Assembly (NCBI GenBank): GCA_964030785.1
Contig: OZ034969.1
Coordinates: 31,311,601-31,375,600, forward strand
Length of the DNA stretch: 64,000 bases
Source of the DNA: Siderastrea siderea
Lineage: Eukaryota; Cnidaria; Anthozoa; Scleractinia; Rhizangiidae
Reading direction: 5' to 3'
Both the position numbers and the translations under genes were made by a program. This document shows, in pieces, positions 45,284-56,509 of the stretch. Below the pieces are notes generated by a model, which saw only the letters and a list, made by a program, of their open reading frames with translations, did no database searches and had not been told where the DNA came from. Positions within the stretch are counted from its first letter, which is position 1. The number at the start of each line of letters is the position of its first letter.

Positions 45284-47640
45284 AAGATAAAAATGTACAC
45301 GTACTATAGGACTAACAGTCATGAATTCATGCCTGGACTTAGAAAACAGCTGATATTGACTCTTGCCCAACAGGAAATCCCCAGATAAAGGTTCTTGCAC
45401 ACTGGTCAAGAGAACAGCAGAAAGAATTGATCAATTTTGTCTCTGCTTTGCACCTTATCACCTTCAATTCTCCTGCAATCTTGTTTCTTGTCACCACTTG
45501 TTTTGCAAGGAGAATGTATTTGTTGATCACCTTTGGGAATTGACAAGTTTCAACAGCCTCACTGCAGAAATCATGGCACTGTGTAAGGACGGAATCTTCA
45601 ATTATCTAGATTACCATTTAGACATAAAAATAGATTCCCTTGGTTGCACACTGAATAGAGATAAATTTTGAGGGTGCTGTACCAACTTGTTACAGTTTAC
45701 TTTTCGGAATGTGGAAGATTCAGAAAAAAGTGCTTTGCCATTACCCCTCAAGAAGTTTTAGAATTAATTTTGGACATGTTTTTGCTGGTTTCCCAGCTTG
45801 TATACCAATCAAAGTACTGTTCCAAGAACTGCACATTCATCAGCAGAGGCGGCGGAGTGTTTTGAAACGTGGGGGGGCTCATCGTACACAAAGCCAAGTG
45901 CATACCCTTACTCAAATTTCCCAAAATGTCCTTTGCGTAGTTCGTTGGCACAAGGGAACCTCTTTGCAATCTTAACAGTGCCCAGTGTGTCCGTAATCAA
46001 TTTGTGACAATGCATAATAAGGCAGTTGTTCAGACGATCCTGCTTCATGGTGCTTCTGAGGTAGTTCGTGAGTCATCGGAGGACAGAAAATGTACGCTCT
46101 GAAGTCGCCTATTCCACAGGTAATGTCAAATACAAACTGCTTCTCTCTAGTTTAGTGGAAACATCCAGCAGTTGACTGGCTTCTTGAACACAGGCCGGAG
46201 TTGTTCAAAAAGAGTCCTACAATATATTATTTCGCCAAGTGTCATTCTGATGAGACGATCTGTGAAAAGATCATGAGACTGAATATTTTGCCAAACCAAT
46301 TTTATGCTGCGCTAGCGATATTTTCGGCACCGAAACGTGGCAGGGCTACAGCCCCCCCTGCCCCCCCTGCTCCGCCACCTCTGATCAGTCAACTTGTATT
46401 TTCAAGTAATGGGAACACCAACACAGAAGGATGTCCAAAATATACTGTAGAAAAAGGACTAAGTAATCCAAAATTTTACCTAGAGGCAATGGCATAGCCC
46501 GTTTTACTGAAGTACATTTGAAGAAAGAATAATTTTCATGTATCACTGACACTGCAGGAGCTATTGCTGTGGCCTTTTTTAAGCTGAATGCCCTTAGTGG
46601 TACCAAAACTGCATTTTTAACTGTGAAGAGTACAACAAACATCCTATTTCCCATGTGATGCATCCTCAGTGTCATTCAGCTTGTTTCACTCATAACCTGG
46701 ATGCAAACAAGATTAACTCAGAATTACATTTGGGCCAGGGGAAAGTAATTTGAGGAGGCAATTCGGTGGTGCCTCTAGTCAGACCATTTTCGATGTATCT
46801 GTGTTTTGTTTCGACTTCAAGGTGAACAGGACGAAATCTGCAATTCTACCATGTGTGGCAGGTGTCAAGGGGAATTAGAGAAGGGATATGCAAGTGCAAA
46901 ACACGAGAGGAATGAGAAGGTCCCTTCTCTCTTTTCTTGTTCTGTGCTCGCAAAACCTTCCTTCTCTCTACCCTATTGATGCCTGGCAGACAGGCTGTTG
47001 CTTTTTCATAGTTTGTTGGTCTCTCTTTCCCTTGAGGGTCTTCAGTGCAAAGAAAATCGGAATTTATAAAGTAGTTTCTGTTTCCCGTGGAGCCAGATAT
47101 GAATTCTGATACATTGAACATGGTCAAATGCATGGCGTAAATGAGCCTGACATGTCATTGAGTTGTCAAGCATTATTTTTGTTTCAAGTTGTTTTGCTTT
47201 TGGTTGTTGTTAAATACCTTGATAGTGCACACAAATATGCATGCTTGTTTATCTGCTGAAATAGCCCTTTACCTCCCAAGAAATCCCAAGTTAGAAATCC
47301 TACATTGTAAATTCATTTTAAAAATTGCAGAAAACTTGACACACTTTAGGGTTTCAAGCACAGACTCCAAAGTTAGTACTCTGAGAGAGAAAGGGTTTTA
47401 AATGTGCCGTTTCGCTAAGGGAATGTAATTATGTACAGGAATTTCTCTTCTGTGAATTTTATTAACGATTCTGCAGAATTCTCTTCCTCGTCTAAGCTTC
47501 TTTCCTAATGTAAACTTTCATTAATCATTGCTTCCTTATCGGGAGCATAATTCCTCGATGAATTTTCTCATTTTTAATCGTAATCTGTAATGAAAACAGT
47601 GTAATACTTGTAAATATGAAATAAATTGAACCTTGTCTAT
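45284..47640 (+). other. MTG/ETO 3'UTR and downstream region
   Basis: No further exon is supported. AATAAA at 47620-47625 is a candidate poly(A) signal about 2.3 kb after the stop, which would make a long 3'UTR. A C-rich 'ccccccctgccccccctgc' tract is at 46351-46370. Open frames (45363-45671, 46201-46497, 46888-47109) have no recognisable domain. Confidence 0.45.
47620..47625 (+). terminator. Candidate MTG/ETO poly(A) signal
   Basis: AATAAA in sense orientation within an AT-rich stretch ('gaaataaattgaac'), with a 'ttgtctatgttg' U/GU-rich element just downstream. Confidence 0.4.
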
Positions 47641-47727
47641 GTTGAATCAGACTCTATTTGAGAATGTTCTTCTAAGTGAGTCGTGGTACTTGACTACTGA
47701 GTTGTTTCACCACCGTCACTTTAATAA

Positions 47728-47905
47728 GCCCTGATATAAAAATGCACATTCTCCTAACTGTTCTCCATACATTTCTTATAGAACTAGTAAGGAGAATTTG
47801 TTTAAATATCAAGACATCTCATCCTTGGTGATCACTTCCTTTATCGTCATCACTTGAATGTTTGAACAAGTAGTGATAATGCAAAGAGAAATTTCATTTT
47901 TGACC
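47728..47905. mobile_element. MITE with TTAACCC-type termini, copy 2 (right end lost)
   Basis: It matches 44614-44816 from 'ccctgatataaaaatgca' to 'gcaaagagaaatttcat'. The right terminus is replaced by the TGACGTCA-rich sequence. A solitary right terminus of the same family is at 48951-48972 ('ctgttagggctaaaagggtt'). Confidence 0.7.
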
Positions 47906-47940
47906 GGTGACGTCACGTTAGTGACGTCACTCGGTCTATG
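47906..47940. promoter_or_regulatory. Pair of CRE-like TGACGTCA palindromes
   Basis: 'ggtgacgtcacgttagtgac' continues 'gtcactc': two perfect TGACGTCA sites 15 bases apart in a larger inverted arrangement (ccggtgacgtcac / gtgacgtcactcgg). TGACGTCA is the CREB/ATF consensus, but here it may just be part of a repeat. Confidence 0.45.
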
Positions 47941-47999
47941 TAGGAGGCTAAATTTCAACGAGTGATGTTTGTCTCCGCCAGTGAGGCCGGGGGGTACCC

Positions 48000-50550
48000 T
48001 ATGGGGTTTGGGGTGGGGGTGTGCCACACAAGAGTAAAATAGCTTACAACTTGGAGTACCTCGCCCGGACTGTGAAGTGTCTGGATTCGATCTCGATCAA
48101 CTAGGACCTACTTTATTTTGCATCGAATAACCCGTCGAATGGGCTGTTTTTGTGGACTGGGGTTTGGCAGGTTTTTTTTGCTAGTGTACTTGCCTGAGGG
48201 ACACAAATTTCCGAAAAAAAAAATGCAGGCAAGACAATGAACTCGACTTGGTTCGCGAATTCCCATGCATCTGTCGTTTATATTTGCACTCGTTTCCCTT
48301 TTTAATCTCCAAGCCGAATTATTCGTTTTTTTGAAGGAGCCCATTTTGATTTCCAAGTAGAGTCAATTCGAATGCGAGATAACTGTTTACTGAGATTGGG
48401 AAGCAAGCAGCTTTTGAAAGTGCGAGCTGAATTTTAACACTTTCTAACTGTTCGAAGGCAAAGCAAACGAAATTTATTCGGCTAAATTTCGAAAATTAAA
48501 CAATTATTATGCAAATAGGCACGCTTTGCTTCGCGATTCGCGAATCAAAGACGAAAATTATCATAGCCGACTTGACTTGCAACAAGAAAACATACCCCTT
48601 AAATTGTCGGCGTGAGTTAAAGCCAAACTCCAGCCTACAGGCAGATAAATACCGTAATAAAATGGAATAACTGCTTGCGCTCTCAAATGATTTTCCTGCA
48701 CGTTTGGGCAGGATCTCGGTGGCACGTGCAGCTACACACGCAATGCGTTGTCCGCTTGACTGGAACTAACGGCGATATTGAAGTCATGTGTTCCCCAGGA
48801 AGTCAGAAAATAAGGCAGAGTTGTGGTGTATTGTTGTCAGCCAAGTTTCTGCTCACTTGCATACAAATGTAACTCGTTGTGCACATTTGTGACAAGGAAA
48901 AAAAAAGAAACGTCACCGCGTCTGCATGCACTGCATGCCTACGTTTGTCACTGTTAGGGCTAAAAGGGTTAACTGAACACAATTTCTTACCAGCCCTTGA
49001 GCTTAAAAGCATACATTATGTACTCCTAGCGATAAGTCACAAGATGTTTTTTGCAAAAACATGTCTCGAAACGACCAGATACCCGAGCCAACATACTGGG
49101 AAAGAAGTAAATTCTTGGTTTTGAATTTGGTTGCCCAGAATTACAAGAGGGGAATGGACTCTGAATTGTTGTACTGTTATGATCCCTTGATGGAGTGACC
49201 TGCTCAGATTCTTGCAGTAATTATTTAGTTCACTGTTATTTTAGTATTGTCAGTGGTCTAATGGCTCTTCATTAGATGACTAGCAGCATTTTTAAATCAC
49301 CCCCACACAAACAACCACCCTAGCCTAACCATAATCTAACTGAGATGTTGGGGACCCTCGAGGGGGCGTACTTTGTAAATGTTTGGGTGGGGTTGTGCCA
49401 CTGGAACTCTGAGGCCCTTGCCTTGTTCCAGACCACATTCAGTTGCACTGTGCAACCATATTCTAGACTAAACACTGAAAATCCCTACCCTATCCTAGAC
49501 TCACAGAGTGTCAATCCCTAGTTTCCTGATAAATGATACCCTATTCTAGACCAAAACTCTGATTTCTATACCCTATCCCAGACAAAACTGCTTGAAAACC
49601 ACACCCTTCACAGGGCTACCTTTACTTTTAAGGGACTCACACTCTATAGAGAAAACTGCCTAAATGCATGCACTACTGATGAATAACGCCAGTACAATTT
49701 GCGAGAAAAACGAATCTGTTCGAGTTTCTGGGAATGATCTGCCACTTGCATCTTGATGACATTATGTATCTTATGATGACAATTTTCACCAACTTGTAGA
49801 CGACAACGCTTTCTTTTCTTTCTTTGTAAAATGCTGGATTTGTTAACTTTAGTAATATTTTGTAGAATTCTGGACATTTGGAATCTTTCATACATTAAAA
49901 TTAAGACTATTGTACATTTTGGTGACATAAATAAATTCGTAGATTATGTGTATTTTACTTGTCCGTCTTAGCACGTGCATTTAGAGATTTTTTTTCCGTG
50001 ATGGAGCGCGTCCCTTAAAAAGTAACGATAGCCCCTCACAGCGGCACATACTCACATAGCTTACTATTACATGTATATTGGAGAACCCCCCCCCCTCCAC
50101 CCCCGACCCCTCTCCTCCAAGCTAGGGGAGTAGCGATGGGATACTGGTCTCCCACAAATGTAGCCCTGGTTCGAAACCGGCGTCGATGCCATATGTGGGT
50201 TGAGTTTTTGGTTCTCACCTTTGTCCCGACGTTTTCAGTCAGGGTTCTTTGGTTTTCCTCTCTCCTCAGAAACCAGCATTTCTGAATTCTAATTGGAGCG
50301 GTTTCTAAGAAATGTGACAAGTTATTTTTTTCACAGGGCCACCAGAAGGCTGTCAATAATAGCAATAGAAACTTTCAGACCCCAAATCCAAATGCTCTCA
50401 ACCAGAATTTGATTAAAACATGCCTTTTCCCTTTACTGAATTCGTTGTGTTTACAATTTTGTGAAAGACTGCCAATCAAGCAGTATTACGACCAGATTCA
50501 TGGGATGAGCAGATCGTGTGACGAAAGGAGTTGAGGCCCACTCGAAGAGC
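48000..50550. other. Intergenic DNA with degenerate repeats
   Basis: No gene is supported. 49340-49625 holds a degenerate array of 'taccctatcctagac'-type words (49485, 49540, 49579), a repeat style I recall from cnidarian genomes. A poly-C tract is at 50086-50104. Confidence 0.5.
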
Positions 50551-50556
50551 TTTGTG

Positions 50557-50667
50557 TAGCCTGCGTAGCAGTCGTTTCCATTTCCTTTTAGCCAAGCGGG
50601 AGAAGCGCTTGGCCCACGCTTCTCCCACTTGGCTAAAAGGAAATGGAAACGACTGCTACGCAGGCTA
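50557..50667. mobile_element. Near-perfect 111-bp fold-back element
   Basis: The left arm 'tagcctgcgtagcagtcg' continues through 'tttccatttccttttagcca' to 'agcgggagaag'. The right arm is its reverse complement over about 49 bases with one mismatch. The loop is about 13 bases. Confidence 0.9.
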
Positions 50668-50734
50668 AGCTTTGTGAGCCTTAACATGTGTTTTATAAAC
50701 TTTAATTCAGTGAGTTTCTTAACACAATATTTAT

Positions 50735-51558
50735 CAAAAATATAAAAAGCGTTCTCTGGTTTAAAAAGTTTAAGAGAAATATAAGCTTTCGGCTATTATA
50801 CTATAGCCTTTAACGAATGTAAAAAGAAATGAAAGCGCATGATTGGAAATATATGCAAGGGAGGGTGTGAAAGGATTAAACGCAAGAATACAATAGAAGT
50901 GTAAAAAAGCTAAAAAATGGACAAAAACGGACAAAATAAGAATTACAATAAGATAGAGTATTGTCTTGGTAGCGGTTTGGAATTATTGTCTGCGCTGACA
51001 GTTTTGGCAGTATGCCAGGATTCTAGTGTTCTTCGGATACGGTAATTGCCTTTGTCTATCACGGTAGCGCCATCAAAATCAATTGAATGATTGTTTTGCC
51101 AAGCATGGTTGGCAATGTTCGAGCCTCTAGTATAATTTTTAAGATTTCGTTGATGTTCCTTTCTTCGGGTTTTAAAACATCTGCCAGTTTCTCCTACGTA
51201 ACTCCAACAGCAATCAGCACACGGGATTTTGTAAACAACATTGCATTGTAGATCCAGGGGCTGCCTAAACTTAGGAGAAGGGAATTCTTGTTGCAGGGTT
51301 TTAGCTGGTTTGCTTACTACACGGATGTAATTTTTACGAAGTAATCTGGTGAGAGGTTCAGTCAATCCGCGGATATAGGGAAGACATGCGAAACCCAGGG
51401 ATGTGTCAGATGGATCGGCCCATTTGAAGAACATGGACACTAATTCTTCCGGAGGAGGAGTTGTCGGGGCTGACTTCTTTTTTAAAATGTTGGAAATAAC
51501 CGTTGGTGGGTAGCCATTGGCTTTCAATGCTTCCGTAACGTAACTGGTCTCGCGTGCT
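50735..51558 (-). mobile_element. Penelope-like retroelement tail, minus copy
   Basis: The minus-strand frame encodes a 3' fragment of a Penelope-like polyprotein ending in a GIY-YIG-type endonuclease domain: VVYKIPCADCCWSYVGETGR then CFKTRRKEHQRNLKN. The CxxC before YVGETGR and the R..R..EH signature are typical of Penelope-like elements (family knowledge). The stop is at 50943, and the UTR continues to about 50735. The reverse transcriptase core is absent, so it is 5' truncated. The ATG at 51569 belongs to the adjoining opposite copy and is not a real start. Confidence 0.85.
50943..51558 (-). pseudogene. 5'-truncated Penelope-like ORF with GIY-YIG endonuclease
   Basis: About 200 codons from RETSYVTEALKANGYPPTVI to PLPRQYSILL and a stop. 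It includes the pre-endonuclease linker (LGFACLPYIRGLTEPLTRLL) and the GIY-YIG domain with its CxxC. The frame is uninterrupted, but the N-terminal reverse transcriptase is missing, so it cannot be an autonomous element. Confidence 0.8.
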
Positions 51559-52181
51559 GAACCTCTCACCAGATTACTTCGTAAAAATTACATCCGTGTA
51601 GTAAGCAAACCAGCTAAAACCCTGCAACAAGAATTCCCTTCTCCTAAGTTTAGGCAGCCCCTGGATCTACAATGCAATGTTGTTTACAAAATCCCGTGTG
51701 CTGATTGCTGTTGGAGTTACGTAGGAGAAACTGGCAGATGTTTTAAAACCCGAAGAAAGGAACATCAACGAAATCTTAAAAATTATACTAGAGGCTCGAA
51801 CATTGCCAACCATGCTTGGCAAAACAATCATTCAATTGATTTTGATGGCGCTACCGTGATAGACAAAGGCAATTACCGTATCCGAAGAACGCTAGAATCC
51901 TGGCATACTGCCAAAACTGTCGGCGCAGACAATAATTCCAAACCGCTACCAAGACAATACTCTATCTTATTGTAATTCTTATTTTGTCCGTTTTTGTCCA
52001 TTTTTTAGCTTTTTTACACTTCTATTGTATTCTTGCGTTTAATCCTTTCACACCCTCCCTTGCATATATTTCCAATCATGCGCTTTCATTTCTTTTTACA
52101 TTCGTTAAAGGCTATAGTATAATAGCCGAAAGCTTATATTTCTCTTAAACTTTTTAAACCAGAGAACGCTTTTTATATTTT
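51557..52181 (+). mobile_element. Penelope-like retroelement tail, plus copy
   Basis: It is nearly identical, in the opposite orientation, to 50735-51361. The coding part 51557-51975 encodes EPLTRLLRKNYIRVVSKPAK through PRQYSILL and a stop, with one visible amino-acid difference (TVGAD versus TVSAD). The 3' UTR continues to 'ctttttatatttttaa'. Together with the minus copy it makes an inverted repeat with arms of about 625 bp and a spacer of about 195 bp. Confidence 0.85.
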
Positions 52182-52377
52182 TAATATGTCTTATCCTGGT
52201 TACAGTTCAATTTTTAACAATATTTATCGCTTGAAACGGAGCGAGGGGGGGCATGATTGTCACACAAGTAGTTCAGTTAACTAGCTATAAAATATCATCT
52301 AAAGAGACCACCTCCAGACACATACAATTTCAAAGTTGACGAGAGAAATGAACTGTATTACTGATAACTTGGAGGAA

Positions 52378-52474
52378 AATACACACAATAGTCCAATTGC
52401 TCCACACAATAGCCAGATCGCTCCACATTATAGTCAGATTGTTCCACTAAATAGTTGGATTGCTCCACATCAGT
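52378..52474 (-). repeat. 21-bp tandem repeat array, four units
   Basis: Units are of the form 'aatagtcagattgctccaca' (with a/c/g variation). The reverse complement is the unit of the array at 52785-52880. Confidence 0.8.
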
Positions 52475-52784
52475 TTCTAGTTGAAAAATGGTAGAATTGA
52501 TTCAAGTTATAAAGTTTTTTCTGTCTTAAAGTTCCGCTCAAAAATGTGTGAAGAAAACTACATACGTGTAATAAATGCATAGCCTTGTGTGTCCTTGTGT
52601 GTTTTCAAAGGAAAAGAGCATGGATTATCGAGTCTCCTGTCGTTGAATCAAACTTTTATTCCTTCAAAGACTTCACGAATTATTATTACATTTGACAGAA
52701 AGATGTGAACTATTGGCCAGTCTGTATTCGAACATGCACAATGGAACAGTTTAACGGTAAGCATGGACTTATAACATTAAATTA

Positions 52785-52880
52785 TAACATGGAGCGATCT
52801 AACTATTTTGTGGAGCGATCTGACTATTTTGTGAGCAATCTGACTACTATGTGGAGCGATCTGACTTGGAGCAAAGTGAC
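52785..52880 (+). repeat. 21-bp tandem repeat array, four units, inverted partner
   Basis: Units are of the form 'gtggagcgatctgactattt'. It is the same repeat as 52378-52474, oppositely oriented, with about 310 bases between the arrays. The short frame 52705-52929 translates this repeat and is not a gene. Confidence 0.8.
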
Positions 52881-53303
52881 CATGGGACGAAGTGACCGGA
52901 TACCGGAGGAAAGAGGGTTTGTTCACTAGTGTATATCAACATGATGAAGTTATATTCGTTCTAAGGTCATTTTCAGTCTAGATAAGTCCTCGGTTAAAAA
53001 AAAGCAATCTTGCTGAATGGAAACTAGCCACAATGCAGATTTCTCTACATATCTCTGCACCTATTGCGGACCTATATCTGATGTTATTATGTGACATCAA
53101 TATTCATACACAAGCCGACGTTTATTCCATAATCGTCCGGGCGAACGCTATAACCATGTTGAAACATAATTCCCCGCAAAAGAACTTGCTCTTGCAATTG
53201 AATTTTCATCGATTCAAAACTACCAAGTCGCAACTGGTATACGTAGAGATCGAGGTTCTAAGAATGACAAGTTGTTTCATTCACTTCAGCTTATTCATGC
53301 TCG

Positions 53304-54038
53304 CTATTCGCTTGGCTGGTTCTTGAAAATTTCATCGAGAAGGCAGTTTACAGCTTGTCCGAAAACACTTTTCTCGCCGGATTCCCAGTCGCGAGACTTG
53401 ATCTCAAAATGATCCACAAACCCGTGATCTTTACAGAACTGATCCAGTGCTAACTCGCTCTCAAACATCTTCCCCGGTCCAATCCACTCCAGCGGTTCTT
53501 TAGCTATGTTATCTGTGACTAGAACACATGGGATTGACGGACAAATTTCCTTCACTTTCTCTCTCCATCGCAGGGCTTCGTCGAGTGAAGACGACCGACG
53601 GGTCCCCCAGAAAACCAACGCCCCATGACTGTCTTTAAAATACACTCTTACCATGTTCGAAAAGCGTTCCTGCTCCGCTATCTCCCAGAGTTGTAGCTTG
53701 ATTGAGACTGGTTGCTGCTCTTCGCTGGTTTGCCATCTTATTGTTTTCAAGTAGAATTTAACTCCTATTAGAGGGGCCCGATAAGTCATTACTGGAGGCC
53801 AGACATTAAGATAGTCATCGATAAACACACCTTTGGTTCCTACACCGCCAGTATAGCCCCCTACACACACTATCTTAAGATGTAGCTCTTGTTCGTTTCC
53901 CTCCAAACGTGACGTGGTTTCGCTCGTTTCCTCTTCGGAGACCACATTTCCTTTAAATGTCGTCATCTCCACTTCACTTGCTAGAGCTCCCAGTAGTTTG
54001 TCATTGACCTCCTCTGGCATTTCATACTTTGTAGCCAT
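53304..54038 (-). CDS. Rab32-like pseudoGTPase, intact copy
   Basis: The single-exon frame gives 244 residues from MATKYEMPEEVNDKLLGALA, the start shared by the sister copies (the upstream ATG at 54089 is not conserved). The middle matches Rab32/38: TYRAPLIGVKF (Rab32 HYRATIGVDF), LQLWEIAEQERFSNMVRVYF (LQLWDIAGQERFGNMTRVYY), LDQFCKDHGFVDHFE (VDQFCKEHGFAGWFE). All GTPase motifs are altered. The P-loop reads GGVGTKG where Rabs have GVGKTS, the switch-I Thr is replaced, WDxAGQ is WEIAEQ, NKxD is TDNIAK and SAK is KSR. The C-terminus (KNQPSE) lacks prenylation cysteines. It should keep a Rab-like fold but not bind or hydrolyse GTP normally, and would be soluble (inference). Function unknown. Confidence 0.85.
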   Translation of the reverse strand: MATKYEMPEEVNDKLLGALASEVEMTTFKGNVVSEEETSETTSRLEGNEQELHLKIVCVGGYTGGVGTKGVFIDDYLNVWPPVMTYRAPLIGVKFYLKTIRWQTSEEQQPVSIKLQLWEIAEQERFSNMVRVYFKDSHGALVFWGTRRSSSLDEALRWREKVKEICPSIPCVLVTDNIAKEPLEWIGPGKMFESELALDQFCKDHGFVDHFEIKSRDWESGEKSVFGQAVNCLLDEIFKNQPSE

Positions 54039-54774
54039 CGAGAGAAAATAGATCCTTGAAAACTGTGTCGAAATAAACACACAGAGCAATACGCACTTCC
54101 GGTCTTATCCGCTCTTTCCGTGTGAGGTTGTATTTAAATATAACCGGACCGATTCATGTAAATGTCGATCTCAGTCGTAGATCCTAAACTCTTGAATGTA
54201 GAGATCACTTTCTCCTTTACCTTTTGACGACAGACGAGAACCTCACGGAGTGACAAAGAGTTCAGACTCGTATTCTTTCAAGTTCCTGAATTTCCCTGAA
54301 TTTGCAAATTGCAATCCCTTTTGGCGGGTGTCAGTTTGCAAAGGCCACGCGGAAAGGACTGGGATTTGGGCTTCCGAACCTTGTCCCCAGGGTCTTCTCC
54401 TCGTTCAAAATGACGGATAGGAGAAACACCTGGCCAAGGCTACCAAAATGGCTCCAAAAATTCGTGAGGATTTTGTCACGTAAACACGATGAGATGTCTT
54501 CGTTTCGTTTGAACAACGCTTTCAGATTGCAAGAAAACAAACAGGGCCACCAGACGCTGGAAACAACCCCCGAAAAAAGCCTATTCATCATGTGTCACGT
54601 GACAAAATACTCCACGATTCTTGGAGTATTTCAGCCGCCTCGAGGGGTGGGGGCAGTTGTATAAGATTAATAGCGGAGCCAGCGCGCTAGCGCGTCAGCG
54701 GAGCTCCATTGCTAAGGAAATTTGGTAACCTATGAAGCCAAAAAATTTTGGTAGTGACGTAATAGTCACGTGAC

Positions 54775-54822
54775 CGTCCGTCCGTACGTCCGTACATCCG
54801 TACGTCCGTCCGTCCGCACCAG
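54775..54822. repeat. CGTC/CGTA microsatellite
   Basis: 'gtccgtccgtacgtccgtac' and variants, about 48 bases of 4-bp units. Confidence 0.85.
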
Positions 54823-55310
54823 AGGGCTACCAATACACTTCATACACTGGATATAACCCTGTGCTGAATCCCGTGTGTTTTTGGCGCGAAATCGCGTGTT
54901 GACCCGCGTTGTAGCAAAACAAGCAAAGACAACAAAAGTCAAAAACAAATTTGTTAATGGGAAAAAAGTTCAAAAGAACACTTAGTTGTCTTTTTGGTGG
55001 AACGGGAAAAGTTCAATTTAGGCGAAAGAAATTAGGAGATAAAGTTCATGCAAAAAGTTCAAATTTGCCTCGTCGGTTCTGTTCAAACTCGGTCGGCACA
55101 CCGCTTGAGTTCGCACCTTTTCGCAGCGATTTCGACGCCAAATATAGCAGAGCTAGTGCTTTTTTTTTGGTTTTTTCTGTCCACAACCATGGTTTTTACG
55201 GCGTTTCGAACACATTTTCCCAGGAAAAACACCAGCATTTTCATGCTGATAGGCAGCTTGTCACGAGAAAGAAATAAGTATTAAAATTAACTTCTAAAAT
55301 AACGTCAAAC

Positions 55311-55380
55311 GCCCATGGCCTAGTGGATTAGTTACCGGCATCTAACTCCGACAAGCCGGCTTCGACACTCGGCGGGAGCA
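55311..55380 (+). tRNA. tRNA-like segment or tRNA-derived SINE head
   Basis: It has an A-box-like TGGCCTAGTGGATTAG near 55315 and a B-box-like GCTTCGACACTC near 55359, ending 'gggagca' and followed by a T-rich tract ('ctttctttcgttttttcttt'). The spacing is right for Pol III promoter boxes, but the stems pair poorly and no anticodon can be assigned. A decayed tRNA or SINE head is more likely than a functional tRNA. Confidence 0.4.
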
Positions 55381-55624
55381 GGTACTTTCTTTCGTTTTTT
55401 CTTTGTCTTTTTTTATTTTATAATTTAACGACTTGAATGAGAGTATTTTCACAAATTAATAACTGCCAGCAAAAACAAAACAAAAAACAAAACAAAACAA
55501 AAAACAGACAAAACAAAAAGGGGGGCTCCGCTTTTAGGCTTGGCTAAATCTATATATTATGTCAGTGCCCCTGAAGAATCGAAACGCCCCAAGTTTCTGG
55601 GGATCTAAGAGTTTTAGGGCTCCA

Positions 55625-55781
55625 GGGGCTGGATTCACGTAGTCCTCCTAAGTTGAGATGAATCCTGAGTATTGTTTCTTAACCATAGTCTATTGCTGGA
55701 ATAACAATAGGCTATTGTAAAAAAAAAAAACAATACTTACGATACATCTTTACTGCGGAGGGCTTCGTGAATCTCACCCCA
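55625..55781. mobile_element. Fold-back MITE with 'ggattcacg...cgtgaatc' ends
   Basis: The left end 'ggggctggattcacg' pairs with the right end 'cgtgaatctcacccc', and inward 'gagtattgttt' pairs with 'aaacaatactt'. It is 157 bp with no coding capacity. Confidence 0.75.
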
Positions 55782-56509
55782 GGGCTCCACGCCTAAAAAT
55801 ACGCTGAAGGCTCTCCGGCCATTGCGTCACTCCAGGGCCTTCTCTAGAAGCAGCATTTTTGTTTGGACTCCAAGCAGAGAAAGCCTTAAGCTCCAGGTTC
55901 CACAGCAAATATTTTGGGGCTTCCGCCATACCCTTCGTAGAAAGCGTTTCCATAGGGCACGCGGATATCATTTTTCACTTTTAGGCCACTCGACAATTGG
56001 GGACAAGCATAAAAAAAAAGTGCGAGATGGAGTAGGGAAGAAAGGACATTTTCTCGCCTCCCCTCCCCCTCCCCTCTCCTCCCATTTTTTGCACTCGTCC
56101 CAATATTTGTGCGAAAAATTCCTCGAACGGGCGGAAAACGCCTAAGGAAAAGCTTGCTACGCAGGCTACCTCCCTCCTCCCTTGCACATTTGAGGATAAA
56201 AATAAACTTTTTGGTAATCCACCTACGCCATTTTGTACCGTTGACGCTTGATCATGCGAACAGTGGCATGAAAGATTCTATGTCGTTGAAATTGGACGAC
56301 ATTAATCGTTCAGACAAATGTTCACACATAAGCAAGGTTGGTGTTATTGCCAGGAGTTTGTCAACTGTTGTTGTAAAGTTTTTGAAACATGCCAACTTGA
56401 GCTTGCCGACACGAATTTGCAAACTTAACTGTCGTGTGTTTATACTCAAACTGAAACACAGCCCAGTTGAGCATTATGAAATAAATTAAGTTTTAACAAG
56501 AAATAAAAG

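Noticed and set aside
46246..46275. Hammerhead-ribozyme-like core CTGATGAGACGATCTGTGAA
   Set aside because: A CTGATGA and a GAAA are present, but stem II pairs badly and I find no stems I and III, so it is probably chance.
50943..51569. ATG at 51569 as the start of a host GIY-YIG protein
   Set aside because: The first residues come from the opposite Penelope-like copy, and the frame is a 5'-truncated retroelement tail.
52705..52929. 74-residue frame
   Set aside because: It is a translation of the 21-bp tandem repeat array.
54039..54089. Upstream ATG extending the Rab-like protein by 17 residues
   Set aside because: The sister copies all begin at MA(T/S)(K/T), and the extension is not shared.
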